A program made the position numbers and the translations under genes. A DNA stretch of 64,000 bases from Ianthella basta (taxonomy: Eukaryota > Porifera > Demospongiae > Verongiida > Ianthellidae): assembly GCA_964019415.1 (NCBI GenBank), contig OZ025868.1:9671143-9735142 (forward strand), in the 5' to 3' direction. This document shows positions 33,801-42,400 of this stretch, piece by piece; position 1 is the first letter of the stretch; every line of letters starts with the position of its first letter. Below the pieces are notes generated by a model. It did no database searches and was not told the DNA's origin. It saw nothing but the letters and a program-made list of their open reading frames with translations.

Positions 33801-35992
33801 GTGTCCCTGAGAAGTAGATCACGAGGCTCGAGGACAAGAAGCGCCTGACTACTGAGTGGTCTAAATCTTCAGAGATACCGAATGGCCATGCAGCAATTCA
33901 AGTAGTAGGGATGCTATTATTCCTAACTAGAGGGCAATGTTTGAATGGCCATAGCTACATACCATTAAACCTACAACTTTATATCATTCAAGGTAGATAG
34001 ACCGACCTATTCCATACAATTTAGTATGATGACCTAATTATGATAATTAGTGCAGGTAATTGCTGTGTGCAGTTGATGATGATGAAGAATTATGAGCATA
34101 ATCACAGCGGGGGAGGAGTGCAATGGCCGGGACTCCTCACTGGTCCATAGACCTATGATAGTAATTGTGTCCAATCACAGACACAATTGATGCCGAAACT
34201 GTAGACTTGTGAAACAGCATGGGAAGAAAGAAAGTGGTGCCCAGTATTGAACCCAGGGGCCTCTAGATTTAGCTGCCAGCGCTCTGCCGTTGAGCTATGA
34301 CACCCATCAACAACCATCTCTCTTTCTTCCCCTTGCTCTAAGTGTCTCTTTCCTCCCCTTATATTACTTGCTCTAAGTGTCTCCTTCCTTCCCTTATATC
34401 ACGTAGAGCAAGAAAACATAAGGGGAGAAGGAAAGGGGCCCTGGGTTTGATTCCCAGCGGCACCACTTTCTTCCCCATGCTGTTTCACAAGTCTACTGAC
34501 AGAAACGGCATCGATTGTGTCTGCGATTGGACACAATTACTATCATAGGTCTACGGACAAGTGAGGAGTCCTGGCCATTGGCGGTAGAAACAAGCAAGCA
34601 CGACTGAGCACACAGAATGTCTGAGGCAACTGAAGAAGACTTAGGCATGCTTTTGCGTGAAGCAGACTAACCAGAATTGCTGGTTGAGCCTGAAGGCATA
34701 CTGATACTTTTTGCTGTCCTTGACAACAATAACTCGCTCTCGTACCATAAGAAATGATAACTTTTAACGTACTTCTGCTTCTGTAAACCCGTAATGAAAA
34801 TTTGTATCATTATACGCTATGCGATACCTCTCTATTCACACCTTCCTTATACCAACATTGTGAGTGTAATGCAATAATTACCACAATTCTTTCCTGTATA
34901 ACTAAAAAAGCATCCAATGTTTTCAGATGATAATCGCACCATTAAACAGATGTCTGACAGCTGTATGCTCAGCCAAGCAATAGAACCAAACAAAACAGTT
35001 CACTTTAGCCCCTCCTACCACAGTGAGCATTATAGATCCAAATGATTGGGCAGGTGCTGGCAGAGTCAGGTTGGCTGCCCTACCTTGCGTCGTCATGCAT
35101 CAAGGAAATAAGCGACTCATGGCAATGGTCGTGAAAAGATCGTGTGTTTACAGTTCTCAGCATGGCTTGGTCATCCCTCATGAGATGTTTTCTCCAGCGC
35201 AGCAGCGGATACGGCATGTCAGGTACTCACTGGTAGCTATGTTGGTCGTAGCATTTCATTGGTGGCATCGTAATGGAAGCTTGTTTGCCACATGAGTAGT
35301 TGATAGCAGTAGTCATGCACTGCTGAGGCAAGAATGATAAAAGGGTAATTTCTAGATATTACACCTAGTACCAGACTGCTACGCCACCATCCTGCACAGT
35401 TGGCCATCAAAATGAAAGAGCTGTTTTGCAAGAAATGATAGGCATAATGTCCAGTGATAGCAATCTTGCTTCTGCAGTGGTTTACTGCAAGCAACAACTC
35501 CTCTCAACATTATTTCATGTTGGCTGTAGCCTCCCTTATCTGCTTCTTTTGAAACCACAAGTGCTTAACTTGGGGTAGATGTAGAGGCAACCAGTCATCT
35601 CACACAACCATTAGTAAGCCACATTCACAAACCCTAACAGTTTGAAACAGGTGTCTGTGGCTCTTCCATCTTTGTGCATGCCCAAGGAGTCAAACATGGT
35701 GCCATCATAGAACTCTGTTTTCCAGCCTGCTGAGACACCAATACTGGTGTAGCAGGATAGTAGCTAGCCATAAATTCCAGTGATTAACTTTCTATTAAGT
35801 GTTCCCCTTTCAAGTGTATGATACACCAATTTGAAACAGATGCAAGACATTACTGATGTCAATCTGAGTGACCAAAGAGTTTGTTAGACAATAAGGATCC
35901 AATAGTTTAAATAATGAAGACTTACCCAGTTGAGAATTCACTGTATAGGGCAACACTGCCAGCCACAAAGGAATAAAGAAAGTTGTAAACAT
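18540..35992 (-). CDS. Receptor gene B: Ig-like/FN3-like receptor, frameshifted
   Basis: Five minus-strand coding exons with phase-1 borders: 35992-35926 (signal peptide, MFTTFFIPLWLAVLPYTVNS), 33591-33278 (Ig-like), 21935-21648 (FN3-like), 19360-19328 (linker TLPSPGVTSDT), 18766-18540 (membrane helix and tail, stop TGA). The tail carries the same VYYETV and AYQSV motifs as gene A. The Ig exon is 314 nt, while the homologous exons of A and C are both 315. One base is missing in a run of T (A on the plus strand, about 33339-33344), which breaks the CFQC cysteine motif and shifts the frame. So this is either a recent pseudogene or a homopolymer sequencing error; every other exon would join in frame. 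A GTG a few codons upstream is not a start; the ATG at 35992 is chosen because it follows the acceptor and heads the signal peptide. Intron 2 (11 kb) is full of transposons. Confidence 0.7.
18830..19320. other. Intron 4 of gene B: unassigned insert
   Basis: Starts with a (TTTG)n-like tract and continues about 400 nt of sequence richer in CG than its flanks. No protein or repeat family was recognised. The region 19361-20790 in intron 3 likewise shows no gene I can support. Confidence 0.35.
20800..21510 (-). mobile_element. 3' fragment of a CR1/L2-like LINE
   Basis: The minus strand encodes WINNGLKMNTNKTKCMLI, then CFKLLGVVINDTL, then LKSCILLHLDYCDVVWYSC and LPSVRSSFGQPAFSYV, with stop codons between pieces. 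These are the thumb and C-terminal parts of a LINE reverse transcriptase. It belongs to the same family as the LINE at 56247-59648 (compare LKSYILPHFDYCDVVWFGC). It is 5' truncated, as is usual for LINE copies, and lies in intron 3 of gene B. Confidence 0.75.
22884..22960 (-). pseudogene. Relic 3' end of an Ig-like receptor exon
   Basis: The minus strand reads CTGTGTGAATGTCACAC followed by GTGAGTG, identical to the 3' end and donor of the gene B Ig exon (33278-33300). Upstream only about 60 nt resemble the exon and the frame is broken. It indicates that a second Ig exon once lay in this intron. Confidence 0.5.
23270..23520 (-). mobile_element. Short LINE reverse transcriptase fragment
   Basis: Minus-strand HVASIHRKAFAALASI...LPVKTRKMLYLSLVLPYLNYCSTAW is the conserved region just before the C-terminus of CR1/jockey-type LINE proteins. 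It is a different family from the fragment at 20800-21510. Only about 80 codons remain. Confidence 0.65.
23625..24208. mobile_element. Mutator-like TIR element 1 carrying a RecQ exon
   Basis: The ends are inverted repeats of about 65 bp that start TAGTCAGGC and include TGACCCCTCCTC...AAGGGTCA, a hairpin inside each end. The flanks GCAATATCG (left) and GCAACATTG (right) match at 7 of 9 positions, consistent with an aged 9-bp target duplication inside a copy of repeat family R1. Nine-bp duplications and long TIRs are typical of Mutator-like elements. There is no transposase; the interior is a helicase gene fragment (next entry), so it is non-autonomous. Confidence 0.7.
23785..24090 (-). pseudogene. 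Captured RecQ-like helicase exon inside TIR element 1
   Basis: Minus strand: LGYSTMKPEQLQVVSGIVS (RecQ Q-motif and motif 0), VFTVLPTGFSKSLCYACPP (motif I, Walker A with GYGKS changed to GFSKS), then VFAVTPLTAIMKDQ (motif Ia). Immediately after KDQ the DNA reads GTAAGT, an intact splice donor, so genomic DNA with an exon-intron border was captured rather than a cDNA. It encodes only the first part of the helicase core and cannot be active. Confidence 0.75.
25045..25365 (+). repeat. Diverged copy of repeat family R1
   Basis: Contains GTTGCCAGATGTAAGGATGG, CTCCTTGTTCCTGCAG and CACCATCCCTACATCTCTCC followed by TTGTTTTTGTGG, in the same order as R1 copies at 47.6 and 54.8 kb. It lies just downstream of the Helitron remnant in intron 2 of gene B. 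Confidence 0.6.
25723..29400 (-). mobile_element. Decayed Helitron: Rep, Pif1-like helicase and OTU protease
   Basis: Minus strand, in order. (1) A 15-residue tandem repeat (entry below). (2) Rep-type HUH motif GRGAPHYHAVV near 27845, followed by a stop codon in place of Trp, then IEGAPVIGESPEGVV. (3) CTFGFPREATDT and RVSDYNPLLL (about 27600-27480), after which the usual two-tyrosine segment is missing. (4) The C-terminal half of a Pif1-like helicase (27212 to about 26560) with LAHAITIHKCQGISL and GMAYVALSRVRTLEGLHL, motifs V/VI. (5) An OTU cysteine protease domain with GDGNCLFRSF (Asp/Cys box) near 26110 and, after a frameshift near 25930, WGSEIEILSLAHLLQ...HPSHFEVV (catalytic His). The Rep-Pif1 layout with OTU fits OTU-bearing animal Helitrons. 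The helicase Walker A region is gone and there are several frame breaks, so the copy is inactive. Element ends were not located. Confidence 0.8.
28755..29365 (-). repeat. 45-bp tandem repeat coding YAANPQPKRAASQAN
   Basis: About nine near-identical 45-bp units plus three or four older units (29220-29365: YAEEPQHKKDASRAD, YAASPQRKRAATHAN, YAAHPEPKRAAMNAK). Each codes a basic 15-residue unit in the minus frame that leads into the Helitron Rep region. One unit near 28824 has TAG in place of the usual codon. Similar Lys/Arg-rich repeats occur at the N-terminus of Helitron proteins in corals and sponges. They may bind DNA. Confidence 0.8.
30045..30410 (+). repeat. 21/42-bp GC-rich minisatellite
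   Basis: Tandem units alternate CAGCCACAGGGCAAGCCAC and CAGCCACAGAGTGTGTCAC. Older units extend left to about 29750. The plus frame reads PQPQGKPLQPQSVS repeats and the minus frames read CGWGDSLCGWSGLP or GVTHSVAGVACPVA; all are open because the unit length is a multiple of three and holds no stop. No promoter or conserved domain was seen, so I treat it as a minisatellite, not a gene. Confidence 0.75.
31015..31345 (+). repeat. Half copy of foldback family R2
   Basis: Shows the R2 order: a GAAGAAG tract, GAAACACGGAAAATG, a CGCG-rich block, GGAAGTAAGGTTA, TTGTATTACAGCATACAAAC, CACCATTCCTACATGGACAG, and the terminal hairpin at 31314-31335 (GGACAGCAC-TAAT-GTGCTGTCT). Confidence 0.75.
32281..32645 (+). 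pseudogene. Possible Myb/SANT-like protein fragment
   Basis: The plus strand encodes ICFSIADDILLLRELAGHE and, in the next frame, VEVAIDLAASCTRLRRDNVS. The first resembles the start of Myb/SANT-like domains found in proteins of Harbinger-type elements and their relatives. The frame is broken after about 50 codons. The call is weak; it may be chance. Flanking 31346-32280 and 32646-33060 show nothing else I recognise. Confidence 0.3.
34125..34580. mobile_element. Inverted pair of tRNA-derived SINEs
   Basis: 34133-34255 is the complement of about 34440-34575 (TAATTGTGTCCAATC, CACAAGTCTAC, GCTGTTTCACAAG shared). Each arm has a tRNA-like head next to the sequence TGGTGCC or GGCACCA. The left arm (minus strand) has the complete head; the right arm (plus strand) keeps only the tRNA 3' half with a perfect T-arm, CTGGG-TTTGATT-CCCAG. 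It could be two head-to-head insertions or one foldback element, in intron 1 of gene B. Confidence 0.65.
34235..34305 (-). tRNA. tRNA-like head of SINE (pseudo-tRNA)
   Basis: Minus strand reads GGGTGTCATAGCTCAACGGC, a good D-arm and A box (TAGCTCAACGGCAGAGCGC), then a poor anticodon arm, a GGTTCAATAC B box and an end GGGCACCA. The acceptor stem pairs 6 of 7, but the anticodon and T stems have mismatches. It is the promoter part of a SINE rather than a working tRNA. Confidence 0.5.
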
Positions 35993-37054
35993 TCTTTCCA
36001 CTTTGAACTAAAGAAAGTAAACAAGCACACTATGACAGCAGTGCATACTAGCATGCCTCAGTTACTCCTTAGGTGCACTTGATAATACATGCCATGACAT
36101 AATCGTTCAACATACAGAGGTGTCCCATATACATGTACATGGTGGAGAAGGGGCAGTGTTACTGCAGGCACATGCATGAATTGACTGACGCAGCCAAATG
36201 CTAGGATATGAACATGATTAGGATAATAGTACAAAGCTACGTTTATGGGAACATCTTTTATTTAAAATGTGTGGTTTCTTGTCAATAGCAAAGTATATCC
36301 TATTTTCAATCAACTCTCCAGTGTTCAAATCTGTTTGTGCTGCAGTGATCCTCACATAAGCTACTGACTTACATTGCAATTCCCTTGAAAGTGTGATAAC
36401 TATACATGCTGTCGTGTCATAGCATAGTAGGCAGTAGTATAGTAGCTAGATACTTTTGAGACACATCCCTCGGCCAGCACTTTTCAACCCACAATCAGCT
36501 AGTTGTGATGCAGTGATATAGTGATCACTGTGCATTGCAAAAGCATCAAAATTTTCTAATGTTTCGGTTAAGCATTCAATTTGATCACACCTTCCCTTTG
36601 CAAAACTTACTCTACTACCAATTTTACAGCTGCACAGATTCAATGGCACAAAGAAAATATGCAGATCAGACTATATACCTCAGCTCAGTTTGTTGTTTCT
36701 CACTGACCCCATTAGGAGTGTGGTTTTCACAGTTGGCTTCATGATATCTGTGTCATTTTCAACAAGTGCCATAGTGTGACCATATATGGGATCGGCCATG
36801 TATGTAGCTACCTGAGAACACTAAAACAGCACACTGTACGTGTAGCTCTTACCATAGCTGCACATGTGAAGCCATAGGGCATTGCGGCATACACCATGCA
36901 GTTGTGCAGTGTATGCATGTATTATTATGACAGTGATACTAGTGATATGAGTACATTTACTGCTCTACCATTACCATGAATTGGTAGCTGGTGAATAATT
37001 ATAGTATTGATACTGGTGCGTAGTATATATCTATGGTCATAGTTAGCTAATAAG

Positions 37055-37577
37055 TAGCCTCGTTCCCAGGCCGTCCAAGTCAATTAGCGTAGGGGCGGAA
37101 AGGACGGCCTGGGAACCACTGTTTGCGCATGTGCAGAGATTTTCTAGCAAACAACTAGCTCGTAAGAGCTTCAGCTCTAGTTATTTGCCTGCCTTGCCTT
37201 AGAGAAGACGTACGGCAAGGCTGTCGCGAAGAGCGCGGCTTCTCGAAGCTTCCTCGCTGTGGATATCCCTTTGCACTCACATACGTAGCAGCTAGCAGGA
37301 CTAGCTAAGCCTACAATAGCAGAGAAATGCTATTTTGGAACGAAACGGAGAGTCAGACAGGCTCACATGTATGCAATGGATGGCGCACAACCTTACCGCG
37401 AGCCGTATTAGATCCAGACAGCGTTAGCGATACTGCTTTGCTCCCGTCAGTCCCGTGCGCAGTGTTTGAAAATCACTGGCACTGCATATCGAAGCATCTC
37501 GGCAAACTGACTAACGTCGGTAATTTTCTACCCAAACTGGACCGTGCCATCTGCCGCCATCTGCCGGAACGAGGCTA
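37055..37577. mobile_element. Mutator-like TIR element 4
   Basis: Ends TAGCCTCGTTCC and GGAACGAGGCTA are inverted repeats, flanked by a perfect 9-bp duplication GCTAATAAG (37046-37054 and 37578-37586). The left end carries an inner hairpin, CCCAGGCCGTCC...GGACGGCCTGGG. The gene A upstream region lacks the insert at the matching place. An open frame 37327-37578 (83 codons, MLFWNETESQTGSHVCNGWR...) has no recognised domain and may be captured host sequence. Confidence 0.8.
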
Positions 37578-37891
37578 GCTAATAAGATGCATCACAGCTC
37601 TATGACGGCAAAAGTATCTTGTCGCTCTATGTAGCTATCACATTATCTCAACAGAATTTGTTCGCGGTTACGAAGGAAAGGAGAAAGAAAGGTTGTAACG
37701 AATAATGACTTACCTTTATAATTGTCGCAGCTAACTACTTCTTCCACTTCGTTGGTCTCCAATAGCTGTAGCTGGTTATGATTAAAGAAGGTAGAACGGA
37801 GCTTACGCACAAAGCACTAGAATACGCCCCTGCTTCAGGCACATTTAGCTACAAACTGTCTGTCACTGATGATTCCAGGTTGCCATTTTGT

Positions 37892-38565
37892 TAGTCTCGC
37901 GTATATAGCCCAGACCCTTTCCTCCATTTTCGCTGTTGCGTAATAGGGAGGAAAGGGTCTGGGAGTTTTCCTAAGCACAAGCTGTTCCACCCACGCAGAG
38001 CCACTGTTTATATACTTAACACCATTGTGGGACGATAATTCAGAGGTGTTGATTAGGTGTTACACCGGAGATGCGCGTGCACGTCTGTATAATTATATAG
38101 CGTCGAAGACTGATATGGCGAACTGCTACTTCTGTAAGCTACTGCAAACGGCGGCAGATGTATTTTGGGGTCTCGCTCGATGACAAGGGCAGCAATCCGT
38201 AAATAAGAGATTTACCGTAGCCAGTAGGAAGCGACACGAAAATATCACGACCGTCGATGAATTCTAAGATGGCTTGCATCTGTTCTGGCTTTAGATCTTG
38301 GAACCCTGCTTCGGCTGCTGCCACACCTACTATCGCGGTGATACGATCTCGTTTCAGTTCGTCTTCGCTCGCACAAACACTTGCCGCCACTTTCGCTGAC
38401 TCGCTTATGACGACTTGTGGTACCACATCAAAGAGGTGTTAGATTTACACCTTGTCCGGGTTCCCACGGACATTGAACAGTTACACTTGAGAAAACTCCC
38501 AGACCCTTTCCACCCGGTTATTGCGCAATAACCGGAAAGGAAAGGGTCTGGGCTACGCGAGACTA
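37892..38565. mobile_element. Mutator-like TIR element 2 carrying a RecQ exon
   Basis: Ends TAGTCTCGCGTA and TACGCGAGACTA are flanked by a perfect 9-bp duplication CCATTTTGT (37883-37891 and 38566-38574). Gene A's upstream copy has the uninterrupted site GCCATTTTGTGGGCGG. Each end holds a hairpin, CCCAGACCCTTTCC...GGAAAGGGTCTGGG. The interior is a RecQ helicase fragment (next entry) and no transposase is present. Confidence 0.85.
38139..38426 (-). pseudogene. Captured RecQ-like helicase fragment inside TIR element 2
   Basis: Minus strand: AAAEAGFQDLKPEQMQAILE (RecQ Q-motif region) and IFVSLPTGYGKSLIYGLLPL (motif I with intact Walker A, GYGKS), preceded by about 50 residues beginning MVPQVVISESAKVAASVC. 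After GLLPL the frame shifts and the DEAH box and later motifs are absent. The sequence differs throughout from the RecQ fragment in element 1, so the two captures come from different RecQ paralogues or different events. Confidence 0.75.
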
Positions 38566-39078
38566 CCATTTTGTGGGCGGACCTGGTTGAGAGCATTTTC
38601 GTATTTCAAGGTTGGTGTATCCTGTTTTCTGCTCTTTTGTGTTCTCTTGTGTTCTCTTAAGGGCTGAAAAGTTTTCTCTGGTTGGTTCCCTCAAAGTGAT
38701 TATCGACGCCTGTTCGAATTCATTTGGGTGGCTGCGTAGGATAAAATTGGGAAAACGGAAGTAGCTAGCTACGAGTGAAGAACAGTACATCTTAACACTG
38801 AAGACCTGACATCTCCTTTGGACTACACATTTTAAGTGAATGATGTTCACTTAAAACAGTATAGCCTTGCACTATTTTGTTTAATAAGCATGGCTAGTAC
38901 GTATCTTTACATTTGGCTGTGTCAATCTATCATCTGTTGTAACATGCCCCCCCCCCCCCAATGCATGCACAAGCCTCATTTACAGTGTCAGCAAGTTAGT
39001 CACAACAAACTAAGCTAACTAACTGGTCAAACCGTGCCCCGCTTCCATGTTTCATATACTATAATATCAGGTGTGCAT

Positions 39079-39244
39079 GGGGGGGGGGGGGGGGGGGGGG
39101 GGCACAGGAGGGCATTTGCCCACCCTTGCTATATTCCCTCCCCCCCTTGGAAAACTTATCCAGCCATATGCCACTAATGATAGCCAACCTAGATCACTTA
39201 GAAGATTTTGCATCCAGCTAGGCTTCCCCCCCCCCCCCCCCCCC
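39079..39244. repeat. Poly-G (24) and poly-C (19) runs
   Basis: G24 at 39079-39102 and C19 at 39226-39244 flank about 120 nt just upstream of the gene C signal exon. They can pair with each other or form G-quadruplexes. The homologous block upstream of gene A (9840-9880) is G-rich but much shorter. Other runs occur at 33076-33091 and 46331-46343. Confidence 0.85.
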
Positions 39245-39436
39245 TTATTTCTTGAAACCTTAACCTTGCTCCCCCCCTTGAAGATTTTTCTAAATACAGC
39301 AGTGAATATATAGAACACCACTGATTGCATAGGGAATGACATGACTGTATTGTTCACCTAGAAAAAACTGAGGCATGATGTAATGTACTACTGTCATGAT
39401 GTACTTGTTTACTTTCTTCAGTTAAATGTGAAAAGA

Positions 39437-42400
39437 ATGATCACAACTCTCTATATTCCTTTGTGGCTGGCAGTGTTGCCCTACATAGTGAATGCTCAAC
39501 TGGGTAAGTGATAATAGTTTGTTTTCATCTCACCAGTCTCCATAGCTTAATGTATTCATTTTTGGATGACTGATGTTTTACAAGCTGTCTGGTGCAGCAT
39601 AGCTACACTTGAAAGTTGAAAGGTACCACTTAGTCATAACACAGTGACTTTATGCAATATTGCAATGGCTGGTGCAGAAATGTGGTTTCGTCACATTAGA
39701 TGCCGGATGTTGACGTGACCCTATGTGAAGTGCACTAAAATGAATGCACTTGTGAATCCGATTAGTCTGGCGGGCCAGGCCCTCCATCTTGCAGAAGGAG
39801 GGTCTGGCTTCACTTGTATAACGTTTTTGTGCAGGATCTGACTTTCGTGATCCAGCAGATGGACCAATCAGATTGCAGAACGCGCGTAAACATAATGTAT
39901 ACGCATAAACGCATTCGCCGTGACTTTTCTTGATGTTTTTGTACCGAGCAGCCTTCTCTCCTTTGCAGCGACCAATTTGTGAAGTACTGAAGTCTTTACC
40001 ATCCATCTATCTTAGCCATCAGTTGTATGCTCCATCAGAATGGTATAATTTGAATGCAAAGTCACAGCGTAACGCATTTATGCGTATGTGCTAAGTTTAC
40101 AGTTTACACACGTTCTGCAATCTGATTTGTTCAACCGGTGGATTGCAAAAGTCAGATCCTGCGCAAAAACGTTATACAAGTGAAGCCAGACCCTCCTTCT
40201 GCGAGATGGAGGGGCTGGCCCACCAGACTAGAGTCCGACTAGAGTTCTTGATTAATTTCTGTGTAAGTAACTGAATGCGTCGGTAGGAAGTGTACCGCAG
40301 ATCAACTCCTTGAATGGGTCCAGGGTGCAGACAATTGGTTCAATGTTATCTTGCCTCTTATTTGCCACGCCACAAGTGTAGCTACGTACCCTGAGCATTG
40401 TACCTTTCACACTCAAGAAAATTGCATTTTACCATGTTCGACCAGTTTGTTACCATGGATATGCCAAAAATTTGCATGGTTGCTAACTTGTGGTATGGCA
40501 TTTTCTTTTGAGTAAAAGAGATGTTCTGCTTACTTGGAGGATCTGAAGTGGTGAATTGTTTGGCAGAGATTAGCTTTGGACTTGGACTGCAAGACAATTG
40601 CATCGAATCTTTGAGTAGAGACTCAGTTGACGCTGGATAGTTCAAGCAGTTTGTGCAGGGCGTATTTGCCTCAACTGATGTCTTTCAATGGAACTAAACC
40701 AAATAGCATTGTGATTCTTGACAATTGTGCTATCCACCATGTGGAAGGAATTGTGGAGTTATTCCAGGAGTATGGAGTTTGGTACACTTCCTACCACTGT
40801 ATTCACCAGACTATGATCCCATTTAAGAAGCTTTTTCTAAAGTTAAATGTACTCTTAAGAGTATGGAGAGCACTGCACTATGAAATTCTGGACCTGCAAG
40901 CATGCATGGCAGCAGCCCTTGGAGACATCTCCAGTGACAACTGCCAAGCATGGCTGAGTCATTGTGGGATATATATCACTTTATAGACCAATAGTACCTA
41001 CACTAAACTTATACAGACTTGCCTATAAAACTTACTAGGTATGCAGTGCATGCACTGCACATTCATCAATTTTGATGTCATATATGTAATTATTACCACC
41101 ACCACCACACAGTGCAAGTTGCAATCTGCGCATGCAGTGTATGCACCAGTGCTTCTATGAACAAGGCCACCAGTGCAAGTTGCTGCGAGTAACCACCCCA
41201 GGTGCAAGTACAGTGTTTGTGCTAGTTGATGGAAGGAAAAGCACCACCAGCGCAAGTTGCAGAAGGTCAGGGGGACCGGGCACCAGCAACTAGCGCACAC
41301 ACTGTACTTGCACTCGGGGTGGTTACTCTCGGCAACTTGCACTGGTGGCCTTGTTCATAGAAGCACTGGCGTATATACTGCATGCGCAGATTGCAGCTTG
41401 CACTGTGTGGTGGTGGTGGTGGTGCTGGTGATGGTGGTGCTGGTGGTGTATATATAGCACAAACACTCTACCTGCACTCGGAGTAGTTACCCTTGTCAAC
41501 TTGCACTGGTGGTCTTGTTCCTAGTAGCACTTGCACATATACTGCATGCGCAGATTGCAACTAGCACTGTGATGGTGGTGCATGATTGTGGTAGTGGTGT
41601 CATGGAAGTGGTGCCATGCATAATAAATTTGGGCATGTGACATTATAGGTGTATGGTGATGTTGCCTGTACATGTATTTGTATGTGGCAGCCAGTGCTGG
41701 CAGTTGTGCACTGATGCGCTAGCTTGCCTTTGGCAGGATTCTGTACAAATACCCTATCACCATTTGTCTCACCATATGTGAATGTGGAAGTCAGTGGTGG
41801 TGATGGAGCACTTGTAAGAAAGCTTGCCTTCAGTGGTGAGTGTGCCAGTGGGTAAGTGAAGAAATGCAAGGTGCACACACACTGGAAGTGTGTGGTGTCA
41901 ATGCATATGGCTATTTTTATGCATTTGAAATGACACCATAGCTAAAGTCTATGGTGCAATACACACTACGGAAAGCTGTAGTGTACAGGCACATACACAA
42001 TGAGCCGCATGGGAGTTTATTTCTTTCACTGAATCAGGCAAGTACAGCATAGCCTTAACCCAGAGGAGCCTTCATCCAGTCGAGTGCATTGACTCGCGGC
42101 AGGCCAACTTGTGACGAGCGCTCTCCTGCTTACCGTATACGAGTCCGGAAACTTCCCACGTTTGACTAATGGTTGAAGAGTACACCGCTGGCACTACGGC
42201 AGCGTTTCTCGGAACACTTCCTCAAGGCTCTGCCTCCACAAAGGCCGTGTGTCTCCCCAGTACCCATTGATATGCTGTCTTCACGCAGTAGGCACTCAGA
42301 ATCGTCTGGAAACTCTCTCACGCTCACGTAACCCCAAAATTCCTTGGCGCTTGCACACAGTTCCTGGCAATGGGTGCCAAAGAGAAGCGCGCGCGGCGGC

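Larger units (their letters stand above)
36131..39165 (+). promoter_or_regulatory. Duplicated upstream region between genes B and C
   Basis: Colinear with 7718-9910 upstream of gene A, interrupted by TIR elements at 37055-37577 and 37892-38565. It lies between the divergent signal exons of gene B (35992, minus) and gene C (39437, plus), 3.4 kb apart, so it may serve both. The best conserved blocks are TCGCGGTTACGAAGGAAA near 37665 and CAAAGTGATTATCGACGCC near 38693. The stretch 34581-35925 upstream of it, in intron 1 of gene B, holds no feature I can support. Confidence 0.6.

Noticed and set aside
34235-34305. Functional tRNA gene
   Set aside because: Anticodon and T stems have mismatches and the sequence continues into a SINE body that has an inverted partner.
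35023-35295. 90-codon plus-strand frame in intron 1 of gene B
   Set aside because: No domain, no similarity to any other part of the window and no supporting signals.
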